Positions 27,439 to 40,130 of a stretch of DNA of 64,000 bases are shown here, one piece after another. The DNA lies in contig CM032228.1 in NCBI GenBank assembly GCA_019009955.1, positions 2,471,501 through 2,535,500 on the forward strand, given 5' to 3'. This DNA is from Riptortus pedestris. Lineage: Eukaryota > Arthropoda > Insecta > Hemiptera > Alydidae. The translations under genes and the position numbers were made by a program. Below the pieces are notes generated by a model. The model made no database searches. It was given only the letters and a program-made list of their open reading frames with translations, and was not told the origin of the DNA. The first letter of the stretch is position 1; each line of letters begins with the position of its first letter.

Positions 27439-27734
27439 TTTGTTATCCTTCTTTACCCCCGCTTTACCTTAAGGCTGCCCTTTATACAAGCGGTTCTTTC
27501 CAATTTCTTTTTTAAATTTTGAAACCCGAATTTTAATAGGTCACAGTAGCTCGTCCTTACTACTCAGAAAATGAGCAGTGAGGTCAAGCCTAAGTTCAAA
27601 ATAATGTGGAGTGGTGAGCAAAATTTAAAATCGACAAAATGTCTTCTAAAATCTTAAACTATACTTAATTTGCTATTTACATTAAATTGCAACACTTTAT
27701 ATAATTTCTAACTTACATTTATAACATAATTTAC
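27439..27734 (-). mobile_element. Probable 3' UTR of the R1-clade element
   Basis: Non-repetitive sequence between the CT tract and the end of the retrotransposon frame on the minus strand, with no other match. It is the expected place for the element's 3' untranslated region, which then joins the pyrimidine tract directly. Confidence 0.45.
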
Positions 27735-29613
27735 CTATTGTTTTTTTAGTTTAAATACTTCTGCAGCATATGATTTAAATGCGCAGAAAATGTCTTCTGT
27801 TTCCACCAGTTTGTTCAGGGTAGAGGGAGGCCATTCAAGCAAAGAATATTCTCCTGCTAATTTTCTTCTCTTGTTATGATAGAGATGACAATGAAAAATA
27901 ATATGCTCAACATTTTCTTCTTCACCGCATTCGTAATTTGAATCTGCTCTTCTCTTGATCCTGTTGAGATATTTATTCAGATTGCCGTGTCCTGAAATAA
28001 GCTGTGTTGACCAAAAGTCAGGTTTGAACCAGGTTGCGTTGAGTCTCTTTTCCACATTGGGAAAGAAAGCATGAGTGAGTCGCCCTTTGTCCGATCGGTC
28101 CCACCTTCGTTGCCACTCTTCAATTGCAGCATTTCGCATTCGGTTTTCAATCCCTTGTCTATTTTTGTCGCTGTAAAAACTGCTCTACCAACTTTAGCAG
28201 GTAAGCCTCTTTTTATATTATAGTTTGCAATTTTTAACTCTAAATCTAAATCTATGGGCAATACGCCTCCAATGACTTGAAGGGCTTCAGAAGAAACAGT
28301 TCGGTAAGCTCTAGTTATTAATATTAGTGCTTGTCTTTGAATACCGGCAAGTAAGGAACGCTCTTTTTTGCTCAGACTATTTCCCCAGGCCGGTGAAGCA
28401 TATGCTATTATAGGGATGAAAAGTGCTTTGTACAGGATAACACGATTTTTATGGTGTAATCCCCAGGTGGTTCCTGCCAATTTATTTAGACACGCATACC
28501 GTAGGGAGACTTTACTCTTTAATTCTTTTAGGTGGTTGTTAAAAGAGAAACGTTCGCCGAAACAACTAAGTATTTCACTTCTTGCGAAGGCCGGATAGTT
28601 ATTCCACACACTTTGACGATTTGAGGTAAATTTGATGAAATTTTTCCTTTTAACAACAATGTTTTTGTTTTGGAGGAATTCAGCCTGATAGTGACATCAA
28701 TTAGGCTAAAAGTGTGACATCTTCTGCTTCTAATTTTACTAGCAATGGGTTGTTAATTTCACACCATTCTAGCATAATATTTATCACGGCTTTAGCTTTA
28801 TCTTCGATAGAATTTCGAGAGTTGGCTTCGTAGACAACTGCAAGGTCATCAATATAGGCTAAAGGTGTGACATCTTCTGCTTCTAATTTTACTAGCAATG
28901 GGTTGATGACCAGATTCCAAAGCATTGGTCCAAGTACTGAGCCTTGAGGGCATCCTCGTTGGGCCCGTTTAGTAATCTTTTTGTTACATCTATAAGACGA
29001 TGTAACCAAAAGATTACTAAACTAAAGAAATCCTATCCGAGAGGTAGTTCAGTAATAATTTATAAATATTTTTGTCATAGTTTATATTCTTTATTCTTTA
29101 GCTCATGTAGAATTAAAGGCCACCATAAACTATCAAAAGCTGTTGCTACATCAAAGAATACGCGAAACACATACTTCTGAGTATAGCAATTGGCAAAATT
29201 GTGCATAGCACGAATAGTGTCAGTTATGATCTATATCTTGTCAATCCAAATTGATGGGGGGACTGTGCTCGTATCACTAATGGTTGCAGTGACTTGTATA
29301 TCAGATGTTCTAGAATTTTTCCAAGAATTGGGAGAAGGCAAATTGGTCTGTAAGAATTGGCAGAAATATCATTGTTTCCTGATTTTAAGACTGCTACTAT
29401 TTCAGTTGTTTTCAATGCAGCGGGAATTACGCCTTCTTCTAGACATCTAGTAAACAAATCAGGCAGAGTACTAAACAGTGTACTTATGCATTTTTTGATA
29501 ACGGTGCCTTCTATCATATCTGGACCTGGTGTTTTTGAAGTTTTGACCTTAGCTATTGCCATTTCTATGTCCAGAAATGGCAATAGATAAGGTCAAACCA
29601 TCAAAAGCACCTG
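27735..29613 (-). pseudogene. R1-clade non-LTR retrotransposon ORF2, 5'-truncated, rearranged
   Basis: In minus-strand order: IEMAIAKVKTSKTPGPDMIE and NSYRPICLLPILGKILEHL (29583-29224); FDVATAFDSLWWPLI (about 29160); GCPQGSVLGPMLWNLVINPL and the catalytic box AYIDDLAVV (29009-28701); the thumb region (KALFIPIIAYASPAWGNSL, EALQVIGGVLPIDLDLEL; 28609-27977); and the C-terminal zinc-knuckle region YECGEEENVEHIIFHCHLY (28139-27735). This order and these motifs fit the R1/TRAS/Waldo clade. Frames shift near 28050 and near 29010, a 51-bp segment is duplicated 153 bp apart, and two snapback palindromes are present, so it is not intact. Endonuclease and ORF1 are missing. CT-rich arrays lie on both sides. 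Confidence 0.85.
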
Positions 29614-30076
29614 CCTCTCTCCCCCCCTCCCCCCCCTCCCCCCCCCTCCTCTCTCTCTCTCTCTCTTCTCACTCTCTCTCTTCTCTCTCTCTTCACTCTC
29701 TCTCTCTCTCTCACTCTCTCTCCTCTCTCTCCTCTCTCCCTCTCTCTCTCCTCATCTACTCTCTCTCTCTCTCTCTCTCTCTATCCCTCTCTCTCTCCCT
29801 CTCTCTCTCAACTCCTCTCTTCTCTCTCTCGCTCCACCTCCTCTCTCTCTCTCTCTCTCCCCCCTCTTCTCCCCCCCTCTCTCTCTCCCCCCTCTTCTCC
29901 CTCACTTCCCCCTCCACTCTATCCCCCTCTCTCTCTATCTCCTCTCTCTCTCTCCCCATCTCTCTCTCTCTCCCCACTCCTATCTCTCTCTTCCCCCTCT
30001 CCTATCTCTCTCCCCTCTCTCTCTCTCTCCTCCCCCTCTCTCTCTCCTCTCGCCCTGCGCTCTCATCTCCCCCTCT

Positions 30077-30129
<53 letters not shown>

Positions 30130-30161
30130 CCTCCCTCCCTCCCTCCACTCCCCCTCCCCCT
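29613..30161. repeat. CT-rich simple-repeat tract, 0.55 kb
   Basis: (CT)n with C-rich and (CCCT)n parts. Together with 25850-27438 it brackets the R1-clade element. The open frames are Ser/Leu or Glu/Arg low complexity. Confidence 0.95.
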
Positions 30162-30455
30162 GAATTAGGAATTGACGTTTAGTCGGAAAATATTTATTTG
30201 ATCTATACCATACTTTCGATATTTAGCCGTTTCAGTGAATACTAAAGGTCATATTTGATATTGGCAGAAGCCGGGCCTGGAGTAGACGGGTCTATAGGGG
30301 GGATAGAAGGGGGACCCTAACTCATCTATCTTCTTGTACATGGAAATAGAGAATAGGTATGTATGTGAGGTGAGAGGAGAGAAGAACAAAATATCTAATA
30401 CCCTCAGGTGGGAAATCTGCTTAGTTTACGCAACCCCTGCGTGACGGACTTTTAT
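30162..30455 (+). repeat. Family A 3' part
   Basis: ACTTTCGATATTTAGCCGTT, then GTGGGAAATCTGCTTAGTTT and the tail ACGCAACCCCTGCGTGACGG at about 30429. Confidence 0.65.
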
Positions 30456-30872
30456 ATTTTGTTTTTCTATGCTCGAGCATATATAAGTAGGCTTGGAGAA
30501 ATGAAACAGGACAAAGCTATGATTTACCCTGAAGGAGTTTCTTCTTCTCCCAGTTTGTTACTCACGGAACTTATATAATTTTTCTTCCATCCATCTTAAT
30601 AGAACTAATTACATCAACTTAATTCAATATTTCCAAGGTATAAGCACGTCGACTGTATTTCAATATATAAACGCAGCTTATTCAACTCTGAAGTATTGAA
30701 TACTCCGTTGAGTGGATCAATCCTTGTTTGGGCTAAGAATGTTTGTTGAGGGTACAAAGGAAGCATTAGCAAGAACCGACATTGTGCCGAAGTATTCGCA
30801 ACTATTGTTCTAAGCAGCGCGTGGACAGCCCAGCACCGCTACGATTATACCATGAACAATGGCGTGGTGAAG
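30456..30872. other. Unique spacer before satellite 1
   Basis: No gene or repeat recognised. The last part (GAACAATGGCGTGGTGAAGGCATGTACAATAGC) leads directly into the first satellite unit. Confidence 0.4.
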
Positions 30873-33800
30873 GCATGTACAATAGCTGCTCGACACCCAG
30901 CCAGATCCGATCTGCACCTTTCGTATGCAATTCACGCATATATCACGCACTAGCTCGACAACCGTATGCAGAGCATGTACAATAGCTGCACTCCCACCCA
31001 GCCAGATCCGATCTGCACCTCTCGTATGCAATTCACGCATATATCACGCACTAGCTCGACAACCGTAAGCAGAGCTTGTACAATAGCTGCTCGACACCCA
31101 GCCAGATCCGATCTGCACCTCTCGTATGCAATTCACGCATATATCACGCACTAGCTCGACAACCGTATGCAGAGCATGTACAATAGCTGCTCGACACCCA
31201 GCCAGATCCGATCAGCACCTCACGTATGCAATTCACGCATATATCACGCACTAGCTCGACAACCGTATGCAGAGCATGTACAATAGCTGCTCGACACCCA
31301 GCCAGATCCGATCTGCACCTCTCGTATGCAATTCACGCATATATCACGCACTAGCTCGACAACCGTATGCAGAGCATGTACAATAGCTGCTCGACACCCA
31401 GCCAGATCCGATCTGCACCTCTCGTATGCAATTCACGCATATATCACGCACTAGCTCGACAACCGTATGCAGAGCATGTACAATAGCTGCTCGACACCCA
31501 GCCAGATCCGATCTGCACCTCTCGTATGCAATTCACGCATATATCACGCACTAGCTCGACAACCGTATGCAGAGCATGTACAATAGCTGCACTCCCACCC
31601 AGCCAGATCCGATCGGGACCTTTCGTATGCAATTCACGTATATATCACGCACTAGCTCGACACCCGTATGCAGAGCATGTACAATAGCTGCACTCGACAC
31701 CCAGCCAGATCCGATCGGCACCTTTCGTATGCAATTCACGCATATATCACGCACTAGCTCGACAACCGTATGCAGAGCATGTACAATAGCTGCTCGCCCA
31801 CCCAGCCAGACCCGATCGGCACCTCTCGTATGCAATTCACGCATATATCACGCACTAGCTCGACAACCGTATGCAGAGCATGTACAATAGCTGCTCGACA
31901 CCCAGCCAGATCCGATCTGCACCTCTCGTAAGCAATTCACGCATATATCACGCACTAGCTCGACAACCGTATGCAGAGCATGTACAATAGCTGCTCGCCC
32001 ACCCAGCCAGATCCGATCTGCACCTCTCGTATGCAATTCACGCATATATCACGCACTAGCTCGACAACCGTATGCAGAGCATGTACAATAGCTGCACTCC
32101 ACCCAGCCAGATCCGATCTGCACCTCTCGTATGCAATTCACGCATATATCACGCACTAGCTCGACAACCGTATGCAGAGCATGTACAATAGCTGCACTCC
32201 CACCCAGCCAGATCCGATCTGCACCTCTCGTATGCAATTCACGCATATATCACGCACTAGCTCGACAACCGTATGCAGAGCATGTACAATAGCTGCACTC
32301 CCACCCAGCCAGACCCGATCGGGACCTTTCGTATGCAATTCACGCATATATCACGCACTAGCTCGACAACCGTATGCAGAGCATGTACAATAGCTGCACT
32401 CCCACCCAGCCAGACCCGATCGGGACCTTTCGTATGCAATTCACGCATATATCACGCACTAGCTCGACAACCGTATGCAGAGCATGTACAATAGCTGCTC
32501 GACACCCAGCCCGATCCGATCGGGACCTTTCGTTTGCACTTCACGCCGATATCACGCACTAGCTCGACAACCGTATGCAGAGCTTGTACAATAGCTGCTC
32601 GCCCACCCAGCCAGACCCGATCGGGACCTTTCGTATGCAATTCACGCATATATCACGCACTAGATAGACAACCGTATGCAGAGCATGTACAAAAGCTGCT
32701 CGCCCACACGCACTAGCTCGACAACCGAATGCAGAGCATGTACAATAGCTGCTCGCCCACCCAGCCAGATCCGATCTGCACCTATCGTATGCAATTCACG
32801 CATATATCACGCACTAGCTCGACAACCGTATGCAGAGCATGTACAATAGCTGCTCGACACCCAGCCAGATCCGATCTGCACCTCACGTATGCAATTCACG
32901 CATATATCACGCACTAGCTCGACAACCGTAAGCAGAGCATGTACAATAGCTGCTCGACACCCAGCCAGATCCGATCGGCACCTCTCGTATGCAATTCACG
33001 CATATATCACGCACTAGCTCGACAACCGTATTCAGAGCATGTACAATAGCTCGCCAGCCAGATCCGATCTGCACCTCTCGTATGCAATTCACGCATATAT
33101 CACGCACTAGCTCGACAACCGTATGCAGAGCATGTACAATAGCTGCACTCCCACCCAGCCAGATCCGATCGGCACCTCTCGTATGCAATTCACGCATATA
33201 TCACGCACTAGCTCGACAACCGTATGCAGAGCATGTACAATAGCTGCTCGCCCACCCAGCCTGATCCGATCTGCACCTCTCGTATGCAATTCACGCATAT
33301 ATCACGCACTAGCTCGACAACCGTATGCAGAGCATGTACAATAGCTGCACTCCCACCCAGCCAGATCCGATCTGCACCTCTCGTATGCAATTCACGCACT
33401 AGCTCGACAACCGTATGCAGAGCATGTACAATAGCTGCTCGACACCCAGCCAGATCCGATCTGCACCTCTCGTATGCAATTCACGCATATATCACGCACT
33501 AGCTCGACAACCGTATGCAGAGCATGTACAATAGCTGCACTCCCACCCAGCCAGATCCGATCTGCACCTCTCGTATGCAATTCACGCATATATCACGCAC
33601 TAGCTCGACAACCGTATGCAGAGCATGTACAATAGCTGCACTCCCACCCAGCCAGATCCGATCTGCACCTCTCGTATGCAATTCACGCATATATCACGCA
33701 CTAGCTCGACAAACCGTATGCAGAGCATGTACAATAGCTGCACTCCCACCCAGCCAGATCCGATCGGCACCTCTCGTAGGCAAGTCACGCATATATCACG

Positions 33801-36058
33801 CACTAGCTCGACAACCGTATGCAGAGCATGTACAATAGCTGCACTCCCACCCAGCCAGATCCGATCTGCACCTCTCGTATGCAATTCACGCATATATCAC
33901 GCACTAGCTCGACAACCGTATGCAGAGCATGTACAATAGCTGCACTCCCACCCAGCCAGATCCGATCTGCACCTCTCGTATGCAATTCACGCATATATCA
34001 CGCACTAGCTCGACAACCGTATGCAGAGCATGTACAATAGCTGCACTCCCACCCAGCCAGATCCGATCTGCACCTGTCGTATGCAATTCACGCATATATC
34101 ACGCACTAGCTCGACAACCGTATGCAGAGCATGTACAATAGCTGCACTCCCACCCAGCCAGATCCGATCTGCACCTCTCGTATGCAATTCACGCATATAT
34201 CACGCACTAGCTCGACAACCGTATGCAGAGCATGTACAATAGCTGCTCGCCCACCCAGCCTAGATCCGATCGGGACTCTTTCGTATGCAATTCACGCATA
34301 TATCACGCACTAGCTCGACAACCGTATGCAGAGCATGTACTAATAGCTGCTGCTCGCACCCAGCCAAATCCGATCGGGACCTCTCGTATGCAATTCACAG
34401 ACATATATCACGCACTAGCTCGACAACCGTATGCAGAGCATGTACAATAGCTGCTCGACAACACCCAGCCAGATCCGATCGGCATCTCTCGTATGCAATT
34501 CACGCATATATCACGCACTAGCTCGACAACCGTATGCAGAGCATGTACAATAGCTGCTCGCCCACCCAGCCAGACCCGATCGGGACCTGTCGTATGCAAT
34601 TCACGCATATATCACGCACTAGCTCGACAACCGTATGCAGAGCATGTACAATAGCTGCACTCCCACCCAGCCAGATCCGATCTGCACCTCTCGTATGCAA
34701 TTCACGCATATATCACCACCTCGCTCGACAACGGTTTGCTTACCTTGTCCAATTGCTGCCCCACACCCAGCCAGATCCGATCTGCACCTCTCGTATGCAA
34801 TTCACGCATATATCACGCACTAGCTCGACAACCGTATGCAGAGCATGTACAATAGCAGCTCCACAACCAGCCAGATCCGAAATCCAACACGCCTATGCAA
34901 ATCACGCATGTATCACGCACTAGCTCGACAACCGTATGCAGAGCTTGTACAATAGCTGCTCTCCCACCCAGCCAGACCCGATCGGCACCTTTCGTATGCA
35001 ATTCACGCATATATCACGCACTAGCTCGACAACCGTATGCAGAGCATGTACAATAGCTGCTCGCCCACCCAGCCAGATCCGATCTGCACCTCTCGTATGC
35101 AATTCACGCATATATCACGCACTAGCTCGACAACCGTATGCAGAGCATGTACAATAGCTGCTCGCCCCCCCGGCCTGACCCGAGAGGCACCTGGCGTATG
35201 CAATAAACGCATATATCACGCCCAAGCTCGACACCCGTATGCAGAGCATGTACAATAGCTGCACTCCCACCCAGCCAGATCCGATCTGCACCTCTCGTAT
35301 GCAATTCACGCATATCTCCCGCACTAGCTCGACCACCGTATGCAGAGCATGTACAATAGCTGCACGCCCTCCCTGGCAGTTCCGATCTGCACCTCTCGTA
35401 TGCAATTCACGCATATATCACGCACTAGCTCGACAACCGTATGCAGAGCATGTACAATAGCTGCTCGACACCCAGCCAGATCCGATCTGCACCTCTCGTA
35501 AGCAATTCACGCATATATCACGCACTAGCTCGACAACCGTATGCAGAGCATGTACAATAGCTGCTCGCCCACCCAGCCAGACCCGATCGGGACCTTTCGT
35601 ATGCAATTCACGCATATATCACGCACTAGCTCGACAACCGTATGCAGAGCATGTACAATAGCTGCTCGCCCACCCAGCCAGATCCGATCTGCACCTCTCG
35701 TATGCAATTCACGCATATATCACGCACTAGCTCGACAACCGTATGCAGAGCATGTACAATAGCTGCTCGCCCACCCAGCCTGACCCGATCGGCACCTCTC
35801 GTATGCAATTCACGCATATATCACGCACTAGCTCGACAACCGTATGCAGAGCATGTACAATAGCTGCACTCCCACCCAGCCAGATCCGATCTGCACCTCT
35901 CGTATGCAATTCACGCATATATCACGCACTAGCTCGACAACCGTATGCAGAGCATGTACAATAGCTGCACTCCCACCCAGCCAGATCCGATCTGCACCTC
36001 TCGTATGCAATTCACGCATATATCACGCACTAGCTCGACAACCGTATGCAGAGCATGC
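30873..36058. repeat. Satellite 1: 100/101-bp tandem array, about 51 copies
   Basis: The unit reads CGTATGCAGAGCATGTACAA, TAGCTGC, a variable link, CACCCAGCCAGATCCGATCT, GCACCTCTCGTATGCAATTC, ACGCATATATCACGCACTAG, CTCGACAAC. Three link variants exist: TGCTCGACAC (100 bp), TGCACTCCCAC (101 bp) and TGCTCGCCCAC (101 bp). Diverged units occur at about 34715-34760, 34850-34905 and 35161-35215, and deleted ones at 32697, 33045 and 33390. Open frames on both strands repeat with the unit and are not genes. Confidence 0.97.
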
Positions 36059-36299
36059 TCAGCGACAGCAGTACTCCAACACCAAGTGCCATAATGAACG
36101 ATTGGAACTAGTTCAGCACTACGGTGGACATTTATGTTATCGGTCTACTTATGTTCAATTGCAAATACTCAATTGCTTACAAGTATTCGTTCAGAGAGGA
36201 GAGTAACAAAATGGTAAAAGATAAATCGTTACTTATTCACAACATTATATTCAGAGCTGAACTCTTTCTACAACCATCTTCAAAGTCTATTTTAGACAA
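36059..36299. other. Spacer between satellites 1 and 2
   Basis: 241 bp of apparently unique sequence. No gene recognised. Confidence 0.5.
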
Positions 36300-39112
36300 T
36301 GCCAGAGGCTACTGGCAATGCTACTGTCTTCGCTACTCTCAAGGCTACTGGCACGTCTAATGTTGTACTGCTGTCAAGTCTAGTCAATATATCAATAGCC
36401 ACGGCTAATAACGTATTGACCACTGTCAGAGCTGCGGCCTTGGCTGCTATCAGGGCTTCCAGTGATGGCTACTGGCACGTCTAAAGTTAGTACTGCTGTC
36501 AAGTCTAGTCAATATATCAATAGCCACGGCTAATAACGTATTGGCTACTGTCAGAGCTGCGGCCTTGGCTGCTATCAGGGCTTCCAGTGATGGCTACTGG
36601 CACGTCTAAAGTTAGTACTGCTGTCAAGTCTAGTCAATATATCAATAGCCACGGCTAATAACGTATTGGCTACTGTCAGAGCTGCGGCCTCGGCTACTGT
36701 CAGGGATCCATTGATGGCTACTGGCACGTCTAAAGTTAGTACTGCTGTCAAGTCTAGTCAATATATCAATAGCCACGGCTAATGACGTATTGGCCACTGT
36801 CAGAGCTGCGGCCTCGGCTACTGTCAGGGCTTCCATTGATGGCTACTGGCACGTCTAAAGTTAGTACTGCTGTCAAGTCTAGTCAATATATCAATAGCCA
36901 CGGCTAATGACGTATTGGCCACTGTCAGAGGTGCGGCCTCGGCTACTGTCAGGGCTTCCAGTGATGGCTACTGGCACGTCTAAAGTTAGTACTGCTGTCA
37001 AGTCTAGTCAATATATCAATAGCCACGGCTAATGACGTATTGGCCACTGTCAGAGGTGCGGCCTCGGCTACTGTCAGGGCTTCCATTGATGGCTACTGGC
37101 ACGTCTAAAGTTAGTACTGCTGTCAAGTCTAGTCAATATATCAATAGCCACGGCTAATGACGTATTGGCCACTGTCAGAGCTGCGGCCTCGGCTACTGTC
37201 AGGGCTTCCAGTGATGGCTACTGGCACGTCTAAAGTTAGTACTGCTGTCAAGTCTAGTCAATATATCAATAGCCACGGCTAATGACGTATTGGCCACTGT
37301 CTGAGCTGCAGCCTCGGCTACTGTCAGGGCTTCCAGTGATGGCTACTGGCACGTCTAAAGTTAGTACTGCTGTCAAGTCTAGTCAATATATCAATAGCCA
37401 CGGCTAATAACGTATTGGCCACTGTCAGAGCTGCGGCCTCGGCTACTGTCAGGGCTTCCATTGATGGCTACTGGCACGTCTAAAGTTAGTACTGCTGTCA
37501 AGTCTAGTCAATATATCAATAGCCACGGCTAATGACGTATTGGCCACTGCCAGAGCTGCGGCCTCGGCTACTGTCAGGGTTTCCAGTGATGGCTACTGGC
37601 ACGTCTAAAGCTTGTACTGCTGTCAAGTCTAGTCAATATATCAATAGCCACGGCTAATAACGTATTGGCTACTGTCAGAGCTGCGGCCTCGGCTACTGTC
37701 AGGGATCCAGTGATGGCTACTGGCACGTCTAAAGTTAGTACTGCTGTCAAGTCTAGTCAATATATCAATAGCCACGGCTAATAACGTATTGGCCACTGTC
37801 AGAGCTGCGGCCTCGGCTACTGTCAGGGACCCATTGATGGCTACTGGCACGTCTAAAGTTAGTACTGCTGTCAAGTCTAGTCAATATATCAATAGCCACG
37901 GCTAATGACGTATTGGCCACTGTCAGAGCTGCGGCCTCGGCTACTGTCAGGGCTTCCAGTCATGGCTACTGGCACGTCTAAAGTTAGTACTGCTGTCAAG
38001 TCTAGTCAATATATCAATAGCCACGGCTAATGACGTATTGGCCACTGTCAGAGGTGCGGCCTCGGCTACTGTCAGGGCTTCCATTGATGGCTACTGGCAC
38101 GTCTAAAGTTAGTACTGCTGTCAAGTCTAGTCAATATATCAATAGCCACGGCTAATAACGTATTGGCCACTGTCAGAGCTGCGGCCTAGGCTACTGTCAG
38201 GGCTTCCAGTCATGGCTACTGGCACGTCTAAAGTTAGTACTGCTGTCAAGTCTAGTCAATATATCAATAGCCACGGCTAATAACGTATTGGCCACTGTCA
38301 GAGCTGCGGCCTCGGCTACTGTCAGGGCTTCCAGTCATGGCTACTGGCACGTCTAAAGTTAGTACTCCTGTCAAGTCTAGTCAATATATCAATAGCCACG
38401 GCTAATAACGTATTGGCCACTGTCAGAGCTGCGGCCTCGGCTACTGTCAGGGCTTCCATTGATGGCTACTGGCACGTCTAAAGTTAGTACTGCTGTCCAG
38501 TCTAGTCAATATATCAATAGCCACGGCTAATGACGTATTGGCCACTGTCAGAGCTGCAGCCTCGGCTACTGTCAGGGCTTCCAGTGATGGCTACTGGCAC
38601 GTCTAAAGTTAGTACTGCTGTCAAGTCTAGTCAATATATCAATAGCCACGGCTATTGACGTATTGGCAACTGTCATAGCTGCGGCGTCGGCTACTGTCAT
38701 GGATCCATTGATGGCTACTGGCACGTCTAAAGTTAGTACTGCTGTCAAGTCTAGTCAATATATCAATAGCCACGGCTAATGACGTATTGGCCACTGTCAG
38801 AGCTGCAGCCTCGGCTACTGTCAGGGCTTCCAGTGATGGCTACTGGCACGTCTAAAGTTAGTACTGCTGTCAAGTCTAGTCAATATATCAATAGCCACGG
38901 CTATTGACGTATTGGCCACTGTCAGAGCTGCGGCCTCGGCTACTGTCAGGGCTTCCAGTGATGGCTACTGGCACGTCTAAAGTTTAGTTCTGCTGTCAAG
39001 TCTAGTCAATATATCAATAGCCACGGCTATTGACGTATTGGCCACTGTCAGAGCTGCGGCCTCGGCTACTGTCAGGGCTTCCAGTGATGGCTACTGGCAC
39101 GTCTACAGTCAG
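36300..39112. repeat. Satellite 2: 124/125-bp tandem array, about 22 copies
   Basis: The unit contains GGCTACTGGCACGTCTAAAG, TTAGTACTGCTGTCAAGTCT, AGTCAATATATCAATAGCCA, CGGCTAATGACGTATTGGCC, ACTGTCAGAGCTGCGGCCTC, GGCTACTGTCAGGGCTTCCA. Short internal motifs GGCTACTG and ACTGTCA recur, so the unit looks built from smaller pieces. Both edges decay: 36300-36341 has GGCTACTGGCAATGCTACTG, and 39105-39160 has ACTACTGTCAC words. The period is not a multiple of three, so there is no coding constraint. Confidence 0.97.
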
Positions 39113-39954
39113 TACTACTGTCACACCTACAATGACTACTGTCACATATAGTCCTTAGCACTTAAAAGGTCTATAGTAAGAACGGACAGGACTATTGTCA
39201 GGTCTACTGTTACTCATAGTATCAGTATAATCAGGGTTTCAGTCAAATCATCATTGATACTGACATCAGGTAGTCATTTTTGGGCATTTTTTCTATATAC
39301 ATATTAAATGTACCTTATTTTACCATCGACCATGTAAATCGGGACACGTTTGAAGGAAGTCGAGTACAAACTCAAAGCCAAAATGTACCTCACTATTTAA
39401 AGTACAGAACTCATCATTTTTTATATTTGTTTCAAATTTTTTCTTCATTGAACGTGACATTTAATCAAATACTGCGGAAAGCAAAGTCAAACAAATGTAG
39501 ACTAAATATTTGTATGCAAGGTTTGCATAATTAGATAACGAACATTTTTTATATAATTTCGGCTTTTCGTTTTCCCCTCTAGCCGGAGGTGTTTCTCTGA
39601 GAATACACTGGGAAACATACTTACTCCCATGTGCTACTTAAATTTAACCAAAACATAGTACTGTTGTAGTATAATTCCATGATAGTACTTTTATTGGATA
39701 CTACTTTCGCCAAGCTATTTTTATCAGATCATTCTTTGTTACTTTACAGGATTCCAAGCTATAGACAAAAATCTTTCTAAACTTTTATTTTCTATTAGAA
39801 TCCTTCATTAGAAGTATGCCTTTCTATTGGAATTCCAGACTTTAGTTACTCGACAAGAAATAGGAGTAAGAAAGTCGATTTCAGCGCCAAAAGAAACTTA
39901 ATGCCCAACAATTAAGACCTACGTTTTCCTTAGTTTCGTTTTATCAGATTTTTC
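39113..39954. other. Unique sequence, no gene
   Basis: One 84-codon open frame (39280-39534) has no recognisable domain, and I do not call it a gene. The rest is AT-rich. Confidence 0.4.
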
Positions 39955-40130
39955 TTAAACAAACTCAGCTATCGAGCTTGTACTCATGACGAATATTTCC
40001 TCAAATGTCAACCGATTCTACCCAGGAGCTGAAGAAAATGTGTCCCCTTCAATATATATCCGCTCTAATGGTCGCAATTTTTGTTTCATAGTTACCAAAC
40101 TCCTCAATATTACATAAAACTAAAAAAATA
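39955..40130 (+). repeat. Family A head fragment
   Basis: AACTCAGCTATCGAGCTTGT, ACTCATGACGAATATTTCC, TACCCAGGAGCTGAAGAAAA, CGCTCTAATGGTCGCAATTT. Confidence 0.65.

Noticed and set aside
25591..27522. 643-codon Ser/Leu-rich protein
   Set aside because: It is translation of a CT simple-repeat tract. Other frames are open too, and there is no domain or gene structure.
30782..36206. Dozens of 60-130-codon frames on both strands
   Set aside because: They recur every 100-101 bp with the satellite unit and are not genes.
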